A stretch of 37,914 bases of DNA from Terriglobia bacterium (GTDB taxonomy: Bacteria > Acidobacteriota > Terriglobia > Bryobacterales > Bryobacteraceae). The position numbers and the translations under genes were made by a program. The notes under the pieces are model-generated. The model had not been told where the DNA came from. It saw only the letters and a list, made by a program, of their open reading frames with translations, and did not search any database. Where the stretch lies: contig JANYJA010000062.1 in NCBI GenBank assembly GCA_025358575.1, forward strand, positions 1 to 37,914, read 5' to 3'. Positions 1 through 8,903 of the stretch are shown here, in pieces (within the stretch, counting starts at the first letter, position 1; each line of letters opens with the position of its first letter).

Positions 1-129
1 CGGAGTATCCGCTAAACTATTAACTTCGAAACAAGTGTTACCTCGGCGCTCGATCTGCACTGTATGAAACGGTAGGCAGGCAGCCTACGTCAACTTATGG
101 GCGCAGAATGGAAAGGAAATCCAGTTTTC

Positions 130-3114
130 ATGAAAGTTTTCAGGCCTGAGAGCCTGACCCGCGTCCTCGTCTGTCTGCTGAGCGTCACCGCTTTCATTCC
201 TGCGTGGTCCCAGACTCCGACTCCACCGTCAGCGCCAGCGGCAAATCCACAGTCGCAGACGCCCGCGCCACCACCTAAGAAAGCGAATCCTTTCGAAACT
301 GTTCCGCAGGCTGCCGAACCTCCTAAGGAGGCTCCGGGCGCCCCGCCGAATCAGACGCCCCGCCCCACGATCGTACCCGAGACTCCAAAGGCTGTCGAAG
401 AAGCCAAGCCTGTTTCAGGCGAAAATCTCATCGATGCGATAGAGTTTCGCGGCTCGCGACGCGTTCCTCAGGATACATTGCGCGCGCTGATTTACACCAA
501 GAGAGGCGATCCTTACAACGAAGAGACGCTCAGGCGCGATTTTATAGCGCTTTGGAACACGAACCGGTTCGACGATATCCGAATGGAAGGGGAGCCCGGC
601 CCCACGGGTACCATCATTCGCTTCGTGCTCACGGAGCGTCCGGTAGTGCGTACCATCAAGTATGAAAATGCGAAATCCGTCACCACGTCCGAGATTCTAG
701 ACCGCTTCAAGGAAAAGAAGGTGGGTTTGTCGGTGGAGTCCCAGTACGATCCCGCCAAAGTGCAACGCGCCGCCGTCGTTTTGAGAGAATTGCTAGGTGA
801 ACGCGGTCGTCAGTTCGCAACGGTTACACCGGAAATTCGTCGAATTCCCCCGAGCTCCCTGGAAGTGATTTTCCAAGTCAACGAAGGGCCTAAAGTGAAG
901 GTCGGAAATATCAATGTGGTCGGGAATCAGGTATTTAGCCAGCGTGAAGTAATCCGCGCGATGAAAAATCTGAAGCCCATCGGCATTCCTCAGTCGATTC
1001 TGCTTGAGAATATCTTCTCGCGCACCTACGATGCCAGCAAACTGGAAGAGGATAAAGAGCGCGTGCGCGACGCTTACCAGCAGAAAGGCTACTTTACCGC
1101 GAAGGTCCTCGACAGCCCGGTAAAATTGAGAGACGTCGGCGGCGAAGGTCGCCACATTCCGCTGTTCTATCCGAACAAACCCGGCAAGCGCGCCGACATT
1201 ACCATTCCCGTAGAAGAAGGCAAGCAGTACCACCTGCACAAAATCACGTATGTAGGGGTGAAACTTTTTCGCACTCCGGAAGTGCTGTCGAAACAGCTTT
1301 TCGGAATGGGCGAGGGTGATATTTTTTCCACCACCAAGCTTCGCAAGGGGATGGATAATCTGCGGAAACTTTATGGCGAGTTTGGCTACATCGATTTTGT
1401 GCCCGAACCCGCTATTGACGTGGTTCCCAATTCCGATCAGATCGATCTGACGCTCACCGCCGACGAGGGCAAGCAGTTCTTCGTCCGCCGCATCGATTTC
1501 GTGGGCAACACCACCACGCGCGACAAAGTGATTCGCCGCGAAATTTTGCTCGATGAAGGCGATATCTATAGTTCGCGTCTTTGGGACGCCAGCATCTTGC
1601 GGTTGAATCAACTCGGCTATTTCGAGGTTCTGAAAGAGAACGAATCCTACGAATTGAAGCGCAACCCGCAGAGCAACACGATTGACATTGCGTTAAAGGT
1701 TAAAGAGCGGGGGAAGAACACCGTGGGACTGAATGGCGGCCTGTCGGGCATCGCCGGAAGTTTCGTTGGGTTCAACTATTCCACCAACAATTTTCTGGGA
1801 TTGGGCGAGACGCTTTCACTAGAAGCGCAGCTTGGCACGCGCATGCGTGACATTAGCCTGGGCTTCACGGAACCCTACTTCCTGGACAAAGCGGTGCAGC
1901 TTGGCTTCGTGGTTTACCAGCGCCGTTACAACTACGATCAGGGCCGCGAATACTCAATTCTTTCCGGTCGCGATTTGAGAGGGTTCTATAACTCCATCGG
2001 GAGCTCGAATCTTTTGAATTACGTGCAGAATTCCCTTGGTGCGTCGATCAGCGCCAGCTACGTGCTTAGGCGCAGCTTTGCCCGTATCGGCATCACGTAC
2101 GGGTACGATAAATCCGACATCAAAACCAAAAGCGATGGCGCGCTCAACTACTTCACGTACATAAACTTCCAAGGTGTCACGGGACCGAACTCGCTCAACG
2201 GGATTAAAACCAGCCGTATTGTTCCCTCTTATACGTACAACTCCAAGAACCACCCCATCAGCCCGACGCAAGGCAAGAGCATTTACCTTTCGGCTGAGTT
2301 CGCCGGCAGCTTTCTCGGTGGCAATGTCAACACGATCCGCCCGTCGCTCGATTTCCAGTACTTTCATACTTCGCCGCACTATCGCAGGAACGTGATTGCC
2401 TTTCACATCCTTACTTCGCTGCTCACCGGGTATAACGGCAAGGTCGCGCCGCCGTTCTCACGCACGTACATTGGGGGCGAACAGGATGTGCGCGGATTCG
2501 ATTTTTACGGCATCACACCCATCGCATTCGTAGCTAGCACCGCGAGTATCAACGTGTTGAATAACGACGGCTCGGCGCGGCTGCAGAAGACAATTCAGAA
2601 CGGCGTGCAGACATTGGTGCCCGTCACGCAACAGGTTCCGATCTACCAACTCATCACTCCCGGCGGCGATACCCAGGTTGTCACCAACCTCGAATACCGT
2701 ATCCCGATTCTTGGGCCTGTCACGCTTGCCCCGTTTTTCGATATGGGTTTAAACAAGATTGTATTCACCAATCAACTCAAGATGAATCCAGGCCGCGTGA
2801 GCGATTTGAATGCTCTGTTTCCTCAAGCCGGGTTCGATGGCAATGTCAAGATCGCGCCGGGAACCCAGAAGATCCGCATGTCAACGGGCTTGGAACTTCA
2901 GGTGATGCTGCCGGTGGTCAATGCCCCCTTTCGCATCTACTACGCTTACAACCCCTCCATCGTGCGCCAATTTTTGCAGCCGCCCATCGTGGCGGACCGC
3001 TCTCTTTTCCCGAATAACGCTACGTTCCTGAATTCGGTGGCTTCATTCGGACGGGCTTACCCATTCTTCGAGAAGCACGGCACTTTTCGCTTCACCATCG
3101 GACGAACCTTTTAG
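130..3114 (+). CDS. bamA: Outer membrane protein assembly factor BamA
   Basis: This is the Omp85-family core of the BAM complex, which folds beta-barrel proteins into the outer membrane. The 994-residue protein starts with a signal peptide (about residues 1-27, ending AWS-Q). A proline-rich stretch to about residue 95 follows, then five POTRA domains (about 97-535) and a C-terminal 16-strand barrel. The barrel has the loop-6 VRGF motif (in GGEQDVRGFDF) and ends in Phe (FTIGRTF), the usual outer-membrane beta-signal. I chose ATG 130 over the upstream in-frame ATG 97 because it starts directly at a typical signal peptide and GAAAGGA lies at 111-117. The protein is longer than E. coli BamA (about 810 aa) because of the Pro-rich linker and an insertion after VRGF. 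The skp/ompH gene follows 51 nt later, a common pairing. lpxD and fabZ, frequent neighbours in Proteobacteria, are absent. Confidence 0.95.
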   Translation: MKVFRPESLTRVLVCLLSVTAFIPAWSQTPTPPSAPAANPQSQTPAPPPKKANPFETVPQAAEPPKEAPGAPPNQTPRPTIVPETPKAVEEAKPVSGENLIDAIEFRGSRRVPQDTLRALIYTKRGDPYNEETLRRDFIALWNTNRFDDIRMEGEPGPTGTIIRFVLTERPVVRTIKYENAKSVTTSEILDRFKEKKVGLSVESQYDPAKVQRAAVVLRELLGERGRQFATVTPEIRRIPPSSLEVIFQVNEGPKVKVGNINVVGNQVFSQREVIRAMKNLKPIGIPQSILLENIFSRTYDASKLEEDKERVRDAYQQKGYFTAKVLDSPVKLRDVGGEGRHIPLFYPNKPGKRADITIPVEEGKQYHLHKITYVGVKLFRTPEVLSKQLFGMGEGDIFSTTKLRKGMDNLRKLYGEFGYIDFVPEPAIDVVPNSDQIDLTLTADEGKQFFVRRIDFVGNTTTRDKVIRREILLDEGDIYSSRLWDASILRLNQLGYFEVLKENESYELKRNPQSNTIDIALKVKERGKNTVGLNGGLSGIAGSFVGFNYSTNNFLGLGETLSLEAQLGTRMRDISLGFTEPYFLDKAVQLGFVVYQRRYNYDQGREYSILSGRDLRGFYNSIGSSNLLNYVQNSLGASISASYVLRRSFARIGITYGYDKSDIKTKSDGALNYFTYINFQGVTGPNSLNGIKTSRIVPSYTYNSKNHPISPTQGKSIYLSAEFAGSFLGGNVNTIRPSLDFQYFHTSPHYRRNVIAFHILTSLLTGYNGKVAPPFSRTYIGGEQDVRGFDFYGITPIAFVASTASINVLNNDGSARLQKTIQNGVQTLVPVTQQVPIYQLITPGGDTQVVTNLEYRIPILGPVTLAPFFDMGLNKIVFTNQLKMNPGRVSDLNALFPQAGFDGNVKIAPGTQKIRMSTGLELQVMLPVVNAPFRIYYAYNPSIVRQFLQPPIVADRSLFPNNATFLNSVASFGRAYPFFEKHGTFRFTIGRTF

Positions 3115-3165
3115 GCGATTGTTCGTCATGTTAGTATCGAAACAAATCCAAGGAGTCAAACTTTC

Positions 3166-3807
3166 GTGAAAAGCATTTTCAGGATCTATTCCATTCTGGG
3201 CGCAACTCTGCTCGGAGCGGCCTCGTTTGCGTCTGCCCAGGCACCGACCGCGGGCGCTCCCGTGCCTACTAAAGTGGGGGTGATTGACGTTCAGAGCGCC
3301 ATTGTGGCGACTAGCGATGGGAAGAAGGCCGCCGCGGATTTGCAGGCCAAGTTCGTACCCAAAAAGAACGAACTCGACAAAAAGCAGAGCGACATCGCCG
3401 CGCTCCAGGCGTCATTGGCCAAGGCCAATGTAATGAGCGATGAAGCCAAGCAGAAAGTCATGCGGGACATCGACAAAAAGACTACCGATCTGAAGAGGGA
3501 TACGGAAGATGCCAACGCGGAACTGGAGCAGGAGCAGGGCCGGATTATGAACGATCTGGGCGGCAAGCTAATGTCGGTGCTGAACAAGTATGCGAGCGAC
3601 AACGGATTCGCGCTGGTGCTCGATATCAGCAACCAGCAGTCGGGGGTGCTATTCGCTTCGAACACGATCGATGTCACGCGTGAGATCATCGCGCTTTACG
3701 ATAAGTCCGCTCCAATGACCCCGGCGTTGGCGAAACCGGCGATCGGGACGGGCATGCCCACAAATCGTCCCGCGGCTCCCGTGCGGCGTCCGGTCACTCC
3801 CAAATAG
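3166..3807 (+). CDS. Skp/OmpH-family periplasmic chaperone
   Basis: This is a 213-residue exported protein of the OmpH/Skp family, which holds unfolded outer-membrane proteins on their way to BamA. It has a signal peptide ending about ASAQA (residue 25), then the family start KVGVIDVQSAI. A long charged alpha-helical coiled-coil arm (about 60-130, rich in K, D, E and Q) follows, then the closing beta segment (NGFALVLDIS). A proline/arginine-rich tail of about 25 residues extends beyond the usual Skp length (about 160 aa). The start is GTG 3166, placed 10 nt after AAGGAG at 3150-3155. Its position directly after bamA supports the assignment and suggests co-transcription. Confidence 0.88.
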   Translation: MKSIFRIYSILGATLLGAASFASAQAPTAGAPVPTKVGVIDVQSAIVATSDGKKAAADLQAKFVPKKNELDKKQSDIAALQASLAKANVMSDEAKQKVMRDIDKKTTDLKRDTEDANAELEQEQGRIMNDLGGKLMSVLNKYASDNGFALVLDISNQQSGVLFASNTIDVTREIIALYDKSAPMTPALAKPAIGTGMPTNRPAAPVRRPVTPK

Positions 3808-3868
3808 CAAATAGAGAGGGTGCACGGTTGTGTGCCAGTGGTAGTCTATAGGTGTTGAGGGCGATTCC

Positions 3869-4531
3869 GTGAAGACTTCAGCGTTGATCTGTATTTCAGT
3901 TCTAGTTGCATCATCCGCATTCGGTCAGTATCGAGGCGGAAACACATACGGCTCTTTTAGCGGTTTTGGCAGCGTGGCCTTCCCTGGCACGGGCCATCCA
4001 CCAGCGCCCGGCAATTTCTCCATTACAGATACGGGATTTGCCAGATCGTTGGGATCCGTCGTCGGCGGCGTTCAGCCGTACCGCTACAACCGGCGATCCA
4101 TTGGCTCTTATCCCTACGCCTATCCTGTTTATGTTGGCGGCTATTCGGGTTACGGTTATGATGCCGGGTTGGTTCAGCCTCAAAATCAGCCAAATATTAC
4201 GATAGTGAACCAGCCTTCGCTCGCGGCACCGGCTCCCCAAGTGGTGATTAACCAAAACTTCGGTGCCTCCGCGTCCGATAGCGTGATGGCTGAGCCAGCG
4301 CGCGACACCGTGCATGTTTTCGATTCGCCATCCCGCGTTTCGATTGACTCCTCTTCGAATCTGCAGGGCAAGACGTACCTTATTCCTTACAAGGACCATT
4401 CGGTTTATTCGGCTCTGGCTTATTGGGTAGATAATAGTACGCTTCATTATGTGACGGCGCAGAACGTGCACAATCAAGCGTCGCTCGATCTGATTGATGT
4501 CGCGTACATGACGCAACTCAATAAGAAGTAA
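3869..4531 (+). CDS. Secreted protein with Gly/Tyr-rich N-terminal half and conserved-looking C-terminal module
   Basis: This 220-residue protein of unknown function starts at GTG 3869, nine nt after a weak GAGG. It has a clear signal peptide (ICISVLVASSAFGQ) and then about 80 residues of low-complexity Gly/Tyr/Ser/Pro sequence with YGY-type repeats. A Pro/Val/Asn-rich middle follows. The ordered C-terminal module, about 60 residues, begins near GKTYLIPYKDHSVYSA and includes YWVDNSTLHYVT. I recall similar C-terminal modules in other acidobacterial exported proteins, but assign no function. The 3' end overlaps the convergent Nudix gene by 14 nt. It may belong to the bamA-skp transcript, since the gap is only 61 nt and I see no terminator there. 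Confidence 0.75.
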   Translation: MKTSALICISVLVASSAFGQYRGGNTYGSFSGFGSVAFPGTGHPPAPGNFSITDTGFARSLGSVVGGVQPYRYNRRSIGSYPYAYPVYVGGYSGYGYDAGLVQPQNQPNITIVNQPSLAAPAPQVVINQNFGASASDSVMAEPARDTVHVFDSPSRVSIDSSSNLQGKTYLIPYKDHSVYSALAYWVDNSTLHYVTAQNVHNQASLDLIDVAYMTQLNKK

Positions 4532-4892
4532 GAAAGTCGCGATCGCCTTCGAGAAAGTCGTAGTCTCGCAGTGTTCGGCGCGGACACCAGATCATCTGTT
4601 CGAACTCGCGATTTTCCGGGTCTCCGGAAAACCGCCGCACGCGGAAAAAGATCAGCAGAATCTGCTCGCGCTCCGCATAACCGAAGGGGTAGCGCATCAA
4701 CTCGGCGTCGACCGTAGCCCGGATGCCAAGTTCCTCATCCAACTCTCGGACTATCGCGTCCTCAGGGCGTTCACCAGACTCGACCTTGCCTCCCGGAAAT
4801 TCCCATTTATAAGCGTGAGCCTGCCCAGGGCGGCGCTGGCAGATCAATACTTCGTCACCTCGTTCAATCACGCCCGCCACCACCATCTGCAC
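4518..4892 (-). CDS. MutT-type Nudix hydrolase (8-oxo-dGTP / CTP pyrophosphohydrolase-like)
   Basis: This small Nudix enzyme probably cleaves oxidised or non-canonical nucleoside triphosphates to monophosphate and pyrophosphate in the cytosol. The full Nudix box GX5EX7REUXEEXGU is intact, beginning at GKVESGE and ending RELDEELGI, about residues 35-57. It is preceded by the MutT-like WEFPGG. About 124 aa is normal for MutT. I place the start at GTG 4892 because GAGGAGG (complement of 4900-4906) is then 7 nt upstream; GTG 4898 would be only 1 nt away. ATG 4886 is also possible. The gene is divergent from the SBBP gene and convergent with the secreted protein upstream. Substrate cannot be decided from sequence. 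Confidence 0.9.
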   Translation of the reverse strand: MQMVVAGVIERGDEVLICQRRPGQAHAYKWEFPGGKVESGERPEDAIVRELDEELGIRATVDAELMRYPFGYAEREQILLIFFRVRRFSGDPENREFEQMIWCPRRTLRDYDFLEGDRDFLTSY

Positions 4893-5006
4893 CGGCACCC
4901 CTCCTCATCAGCAGATACTACCCGCCCGCCCGAACTAAGTACTAGATATCATGATAGAAGAGAGGGCGCTGGCTCCTGCTTCTAAGCCGCGCTTAAGTGT
5001 GCCTCC

Positions 5007-8000
5007 ATGTGTCAGCCGAGGGCTGTAAGTTTTTCCGGGATCAAGATTGTTTTTATTGTGGCGGCCGTGGCCGCTGTTGGCCGCACCGAAACTTTTGATT
5101 CTTCCCGCCAAGCCGTGCCGTCAATAGATTCCGTGAAATTACCCATCGCGTTTGAACCCAATACGGGACGCGAAAGTGGATCGGTGGCGTTTAAGGTTCG
5201 CACGCGCGCCTACACCGGGCTTCTTACCCGTTCTGGGAGTTTGCAGCTGGCTGTCTCGTCAACTCGAGACGGTGCCGCTCGCATGGGCCCGTTCGCGATG
5301 GATCTGCAGAATTCAAACAGAAATCCCCAGATCGGCACGGAAGCGCCTTTAGCCACCAGGATTAATTACTTCATCGGGAAAGATTCGGGCGGGTGGAAAC
5401 GCGATATACCCACCTATGAATCGGTTCTATTTCGTGGCGTATATCCGGGCGTCAACCTGCGTTATTACGGAAGCAGCCATCAAGTGGAATACGATTTCCA
5501 ACTGCAGCCCGGAGTCGATCCCCAGCAGATCACTATACGATTCCGGGGTGCTAGCCGGGTTTTTGTGGACGCCCAAGAACGTCTGCATGTGCTCTTCGGC
5601 GACCGCACTATATTGCAGGAGCGGCCAATCGCTTACCAGACGACCCGCCAGGGCGTTCAAGAGGAAATAGCTTGCCGATTCGTGAGGAAGAGCTTTCGGG
5701 GCGTCGGCTTTGAGCTCGGTGAATTCGACCACAGTCTGCCACTGACCATCGATCCCACCATCGTTTATTCATCGTTCGTGGATGGCAATCTGGGGGACGA
5801 CATATACAAGATCGCCCTTGATGGTCAAGGCAACCTTTGCTTTGTGGGCCGAACCCGATCTACGAATTTAGGCACTGTCAATGCGCTGCAGACGCTGCCG
5901 CGCGAAATGTTCGTGGGAAAACTCAATGCGGCAGGCACCGCCTTTTTATATCTGACCTATCTCGGCACCGGCGCACAGGACCAGCCTTATGGGATAGCGG
6001 CCGATGCAAACGGGAGCTGTTACTTGCTCGGAGCAACCGCAACACCAAATTTCCCGACCACCACAGGCTCATTCCAATCCACATTCCAGGGGGGAGCGGA
6101 TTATTTTGTCGCGAAACTCAGTCCCTCGGGCAACGCGCTCGTCTATGCGACCTACCTGGGCGGATCCGACTTCGAGGCTCAGACCGAAGTTTTATCAGGA
6201 GGCATTGCGGTAGACGCAGCGGGAAATGCCTATGTCTCCGGGTCCACGCCGTCGACCGATTTTCCGGTCACGGCCGGCGCTTTTCAAACCGCCGCGAAAG
6301 GGTTCGATGCCTTCGTCACCAAAATAAACGCTACCGGAACGGCTTTAATCTATTCCACGCGGCTGGGTGGAAGCGGTGACGATTTTGCAACCGCCATCGC
6401 GATCGATTCAACGGGCAACGCTTTTGTCACCGGCTATACCGGGTCGCACGACTTTCCCGTGAGCGTCGGCGCGCTTCAGATCGAAGGGAAACAGCATCCC
6501 ACGCAGATCGGTTGGGTGGACGCCTTTGTCGCGAAAGTGAATGCTTCAGGATCTGCCCTTCTTTATGCGACTTTCCTGGGCGGATCGAACAACGACGCTG
6601 GTTGGAGCATCCAGACCGATACCCGCGGCAACGCCTACGTCGGCGGTACTACCTCGTCGCAGGATTTTCCGGTCACGCCGGGCGCCTATAAAACGTCACT
6701 GGCCGGCACAGGCTCGAACTGCACATATTTTGGCGACGTGCCATGCACGGACTTCTTCGTCTCCAAAATCAACAGCACCGGAACGGCTCTGGCGTACTCA
6801 ACGCTGCTTGGCGGGAGCGCCGATGAGGGCGGCGGGTTGCCATGGGGAAGTAATGATGGCGCAATCGCCGTGGACGTCAAGGGTGCGGTGTATGTGGTCA
6901 GCTCGACGAAATCTCGGGACTTGCCAACCTCTTCGGCAATACAATCCGGCCCGCAAGAAGGTTCCGACGCTTTCGTATGCAAATTGGCGCCGACGGGCGC
7001 TACCGTGGAATACTGCACCTACCTTGGCGGGACGGGTGAAGATTTTGCGAACGGAGCGGCCACCGACTCCTCTGGCAACCTCTTCATCTCGGGTTCGACT
7101 TCGTCGGCGAAGTTCCCTAATGCGTCCGGCTTGGCGCTCAATTCATTGGGGTCGTCAGCCGGCTTTATTCTGAAAATCTCGGACTTGGTTATTCCGTTAG
7201 AGATTAGTTCGTCGAATATCCTTCCGGATGCTACCCTCGGGCGCCCTTACTCGCAGGCCTTGGTGCCAGTAGGCGGCACGCCGCCTTATAGCGGCTGGGC
7301 AAAAATCTACGGCGCACCACCTGCCGGCCTGTCCTTGGACGCGTCCGGAGTCTTAAGCGGTACGCCGACTTCGATTGGAATTTCGATCTTTACAATCGAG
7401 GTTCATGACACTCGCGGCGCCGCCAGCGAAAAGGCTTTCACTCTGACCGTCGCTGGCGCGCCTTCGACTGCCCCATTTGCCACAGTGAATGCCGCCAGTT
7501 ACGGAGGTGGGACAGTGGCTCCCGGCGAAATCGTGACCGTCTTCGGTGCGGGTTTCGGGCCCGCGGAGCTCACGAAGCTAAAATTCGATTTTCCAGGTCA
7601 TGTATCCACTCTCTTAGCCGGCACGCAGGTAATGTTCGATGGGGTTGCCGCCTCCGTAATTTATGCCGAGGCTGGGCAGGCGAGCGTCGTGGTCCCTTAC
7701 GAAGTTGCCGGGAAGGCTGCGACCAATGTTCAGATTGTGTTTCAAGGAGTCAAATCCGCTACCCTTCGAATTCCGGTGGCGGCGGCACTTCCCGGGATAT
7801 TTACCATTGATGCCTCGGGGCAGGGACAATCCGCCGCCGTAAATCAGGACGGCACGATAAACTCCCTGGATAATCCGGTTTCGATCGGCTCTATTGTCTC
7901 CCTCTACCTCACTGGGGAAGGGCAAACCACCCCTGAAGGCGAAGACGGAAAGTTGGCCACGGTGCGCGCGCCCTTTCCGACGCTTCCGGTAGTGGTAATG

Positions 8001-8183
8001 ATCGGGGGTGTGCCTGCGCAAGTCCAGTACGCCGGCGGGGCTCCTGGAGAAGTGGCAGGAGTGCTGCAAGTAAACGCGATTGTCCCTGCGGGAGTGTTAC
8101 CAGGCGGAGGGGTCCCTGTCGCGGTGAAGATTGGCGACGCGAGCACCCAATCTGGAGTGACAATCGCGGTTAAGGCACAATAA
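5007..8183 (+). CDS. Secreted SBBP beta-propeller-repeat protein with Ig-like and TIGR03437 C-terminal domains
   Basis: This is a 1058-residue exported protein of unknown function, of a type amplified in Solibacter-like Acidobacteria. Domains in order: a signal peptide/hydrophobic stretch (about 14-24); an N-terminal beta domain (about 45-245) of the kind that precedes SBBP repeats; about seven SBBP repeats (about 250-720), each with a core like GTALIYSTRLGG then a D-x-x-GNAYV-x-G strand; a putative Ig (He_PIG-type) domain (about 730-820, with PPAGLSLDASGVLSGTP); and a TIGR03437-type C-terminal domain (about 825-1055, starting VNAASYGGG). The repeats imply a propeller, and the protein is probably surface-attached or secreted. 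ATG 5007 is the first possible start after an in-frame stop at 4983; no good Shine-Dalgarno is visible. It is flanked by unrelated genes on the other strand, so it is probably monocistronic. Confidence 0.85.
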   Translation: MCQPRAVSFSGIKIVFIVAAVAAVGRTETFDSSRQAVPSIDSVKLPIAFEPNTGRESGSVAFKVRTRAYTGLLTRSGSLQLAVSSTRDGAARMGPFAMDLQNSNRNPQIGTEAPLATRINYFIGKDSGGWKRDIPTYESVLFRGVYPGVNLRYYGSSHQVEYDFQLQPGVDPQQITIRFRGASRVFVDAQERLHVLFGDRTILQERPIAYQTTRQGVQEEIACRFVRKSFRGVGFELGEFDHSLPLTIDPTIVYSSFVDGNLGDDIYKIALDGQGNLCFVGRTRSTNLGTVNALQTLPREMFVGKLNAAGTAFLYLTYLGTGAQDQPYGIAADANGSCYLLGATATPNFPTTTGSFQSTFQGGADYFVAKLSPSGNALVYATYLGGSDFEAQTEVLSGGIAVDAAGNAYVSGSTPSTDFPVTAGAFQTAAKGFDAFVTKINATGTALIYSTRLGGSGDDFATAIAIDSTGNAFVTGYTGSHDFPVSVGALQIEGKQHPTQIGWVDAFVAKVNASGSALLYATFLGGSNNDAGWSIQTDTRGNAYVGGTTSSQDFPVTPGAYKTSLAGTGSNCTYFGDVPCTDFFVSKINSTGTALAYSTLLGGSADEGGGLPWGSNDGAIAVDVKGAVYVVSSTKSRDLPTSSAIQSGPQEGSDAFVCKLAPTGATVEYCTYLGGTGEDFANGAATDSSGNLFISGSTSSAKFPNASGLALNSLGSSAGFILKISDLVIPLEISSSNILPDATLGRPYSQALVPVGGTPPYSGWAKIYGAPPAGLSLDASGVLSGTPTSIGISIFTIEVHDTRGAASEKAFTLTVAGAPSTAPFATVNAASYGGGTVAPGEIVTVFGAGFGPAELTKLKFDFPGHVSTLLAGTQVMFDGVAASVIYAEAGQASVVVPYEVAGKAATNVQIVFQGVKSATLRIPVAAALPGIFTIDASGQGQSAAVNQDGTINSLDNPVSIGSIVSLYLTGEGQTTPEGEDGKLATVRAPFPTLPVVVMIGGVPAQVQYAGGAPGEVAGVLQVNAIVPAGVLPGGGVPVAVKIGDASTQSGVTIAVKAQ

Positions 8184-8188
8184 TTAAG

Positions 8189-8857
8189 TTAGGACGCCAG
8201 CGCCGGGAGGCGGAGGATCTTCTTCTGATAGGCATACGTTACCAATTGTGCCTTGTTGTGAATGTTCAGCTTCCGCATCAGATTGAACTTGTGAGCTTCC
8301 ACCGTCTTCGTGCTGAGGTGCAACAGCCACGCTACCTCCTTGACGGAGCGACCCTCCGCTACCATTTTCAAGATTTCTTTCTCGCGGTGGGTCAGAATGG
8401 CGGAGCGGCCTCGGATACCGCCCGGTGTGGCACGCGCCCGCAGGTCCGCCACAAGCAGCGTCAACATGCTGGGACTTAGATACTTGCCGCCTTGGGCAAT
8501 GTCCCGTAAAGCCTCAAAAAGTTCGCGGATATCGATCGTCTTCAAAATATAGCCGGCTACCCCCGTCTTCATGCATTCCTGCAATGTGTCCTCGTCATTT
8601 TGCGTTGTGAGGAAGGCAATCTTCGTTTGGGGATAATCGTGGTGGATTTGCCGCGCGACTTCAACGCTCCCTATGCCATCGAGTTCGCAATCCATGAGAA
8701 CTAAATCCGGCTGCAGTTGGGCGACTTTTTGGAGAGCATCGATGGCATCGCACGCTTCTCCGACAACTTCCATTCCCGCTTCATCCTGAAGCAGCGCTCG
8801 AACTCCCTGTCGAAATAGTGTGAGGGAATCGATTAGTAAGATCCGTATATTTGGCAT
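8189..8857 (-). CDS. NarL/FixJ-type response regulator with altered acidic pocket
   Basis: This is a 222-residue two-component regulator: an N-terminal receiver (about 1-120) and a C-terminal LuxR/NarL helix-turn-helix (about 150-215, with LTHREKEILKMVAEGRS and the recognition helix STKTVEAHKFNLMRKL). The phospho-acceptor Asp56 (VLMDCEL), switch Thr84 and Lys106 are present. The usual Asp-Asp pair that binds Mg2+ is Asp10-Ser11 (LLIDSLTLF), so one acidic residue is replaced. The first residues end cleanly 46 nt after the ankyrin gene on the same strand, so it may be the last gene of a murB-ankyrin-regulator transcript. No sensor kinase lies in the window. Its target genes are unknown. Confidence 0.9.
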   Translation of the reverse strand: MPNIRILLIDSLTLFRQGVRALLQDEAGMEVVGEACDAIDALQKVAQLQPDLVLMDCELDGIGSVEVARQIHHDYPQTKIAFLTTQNDEDTLQECMKTGVAGYILKTIDIRELFEALRDIAQGGKYLSPSMLTLLVADLRARATPGGIRGRSAILTHREKEILKMVAEGRSVKEVAWLLHLSTKTVEAHKFNLMRKLNIHNKAQLVTYAYQKKILRLPALAS

Positions 8858-8903
8858 GGCACAAGACTCGCTTGCCTTTGATCGGAGGAAGCACGTAGAA
8901 ACT

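Noticed and set aside
72-88. Inverted repeat GTAGGC-AGGCA-GCCTAC upstream of bamA
   Set aside because: Only 6 bp and without conserved context; may be an operator, but nothing in the sequence supports a specific role.
793-1611. Long open frame on the minus strand inside bamA
   Set aside because: It lies antisense to well-conserved POTRA coding sequence, has no recognisable motif or start signal, and similar shadows occur opposite other GC-rich genes.
4947-4956. Palindrome TATCATGATA in the gap between the Nudix and SBBP genes
   Set aside because: A 10-bp AT-rich palindrome is too short to call an operator without comparison to other promoters.
5800-7170. Regularly recurring sequence that could suggest a repeat array or CRISPR
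   Set aside because: The repetition is at protein level (SBBP repeats, period about 60-80 codons) with diverged DNA; no identical short repeats with unique spacers.
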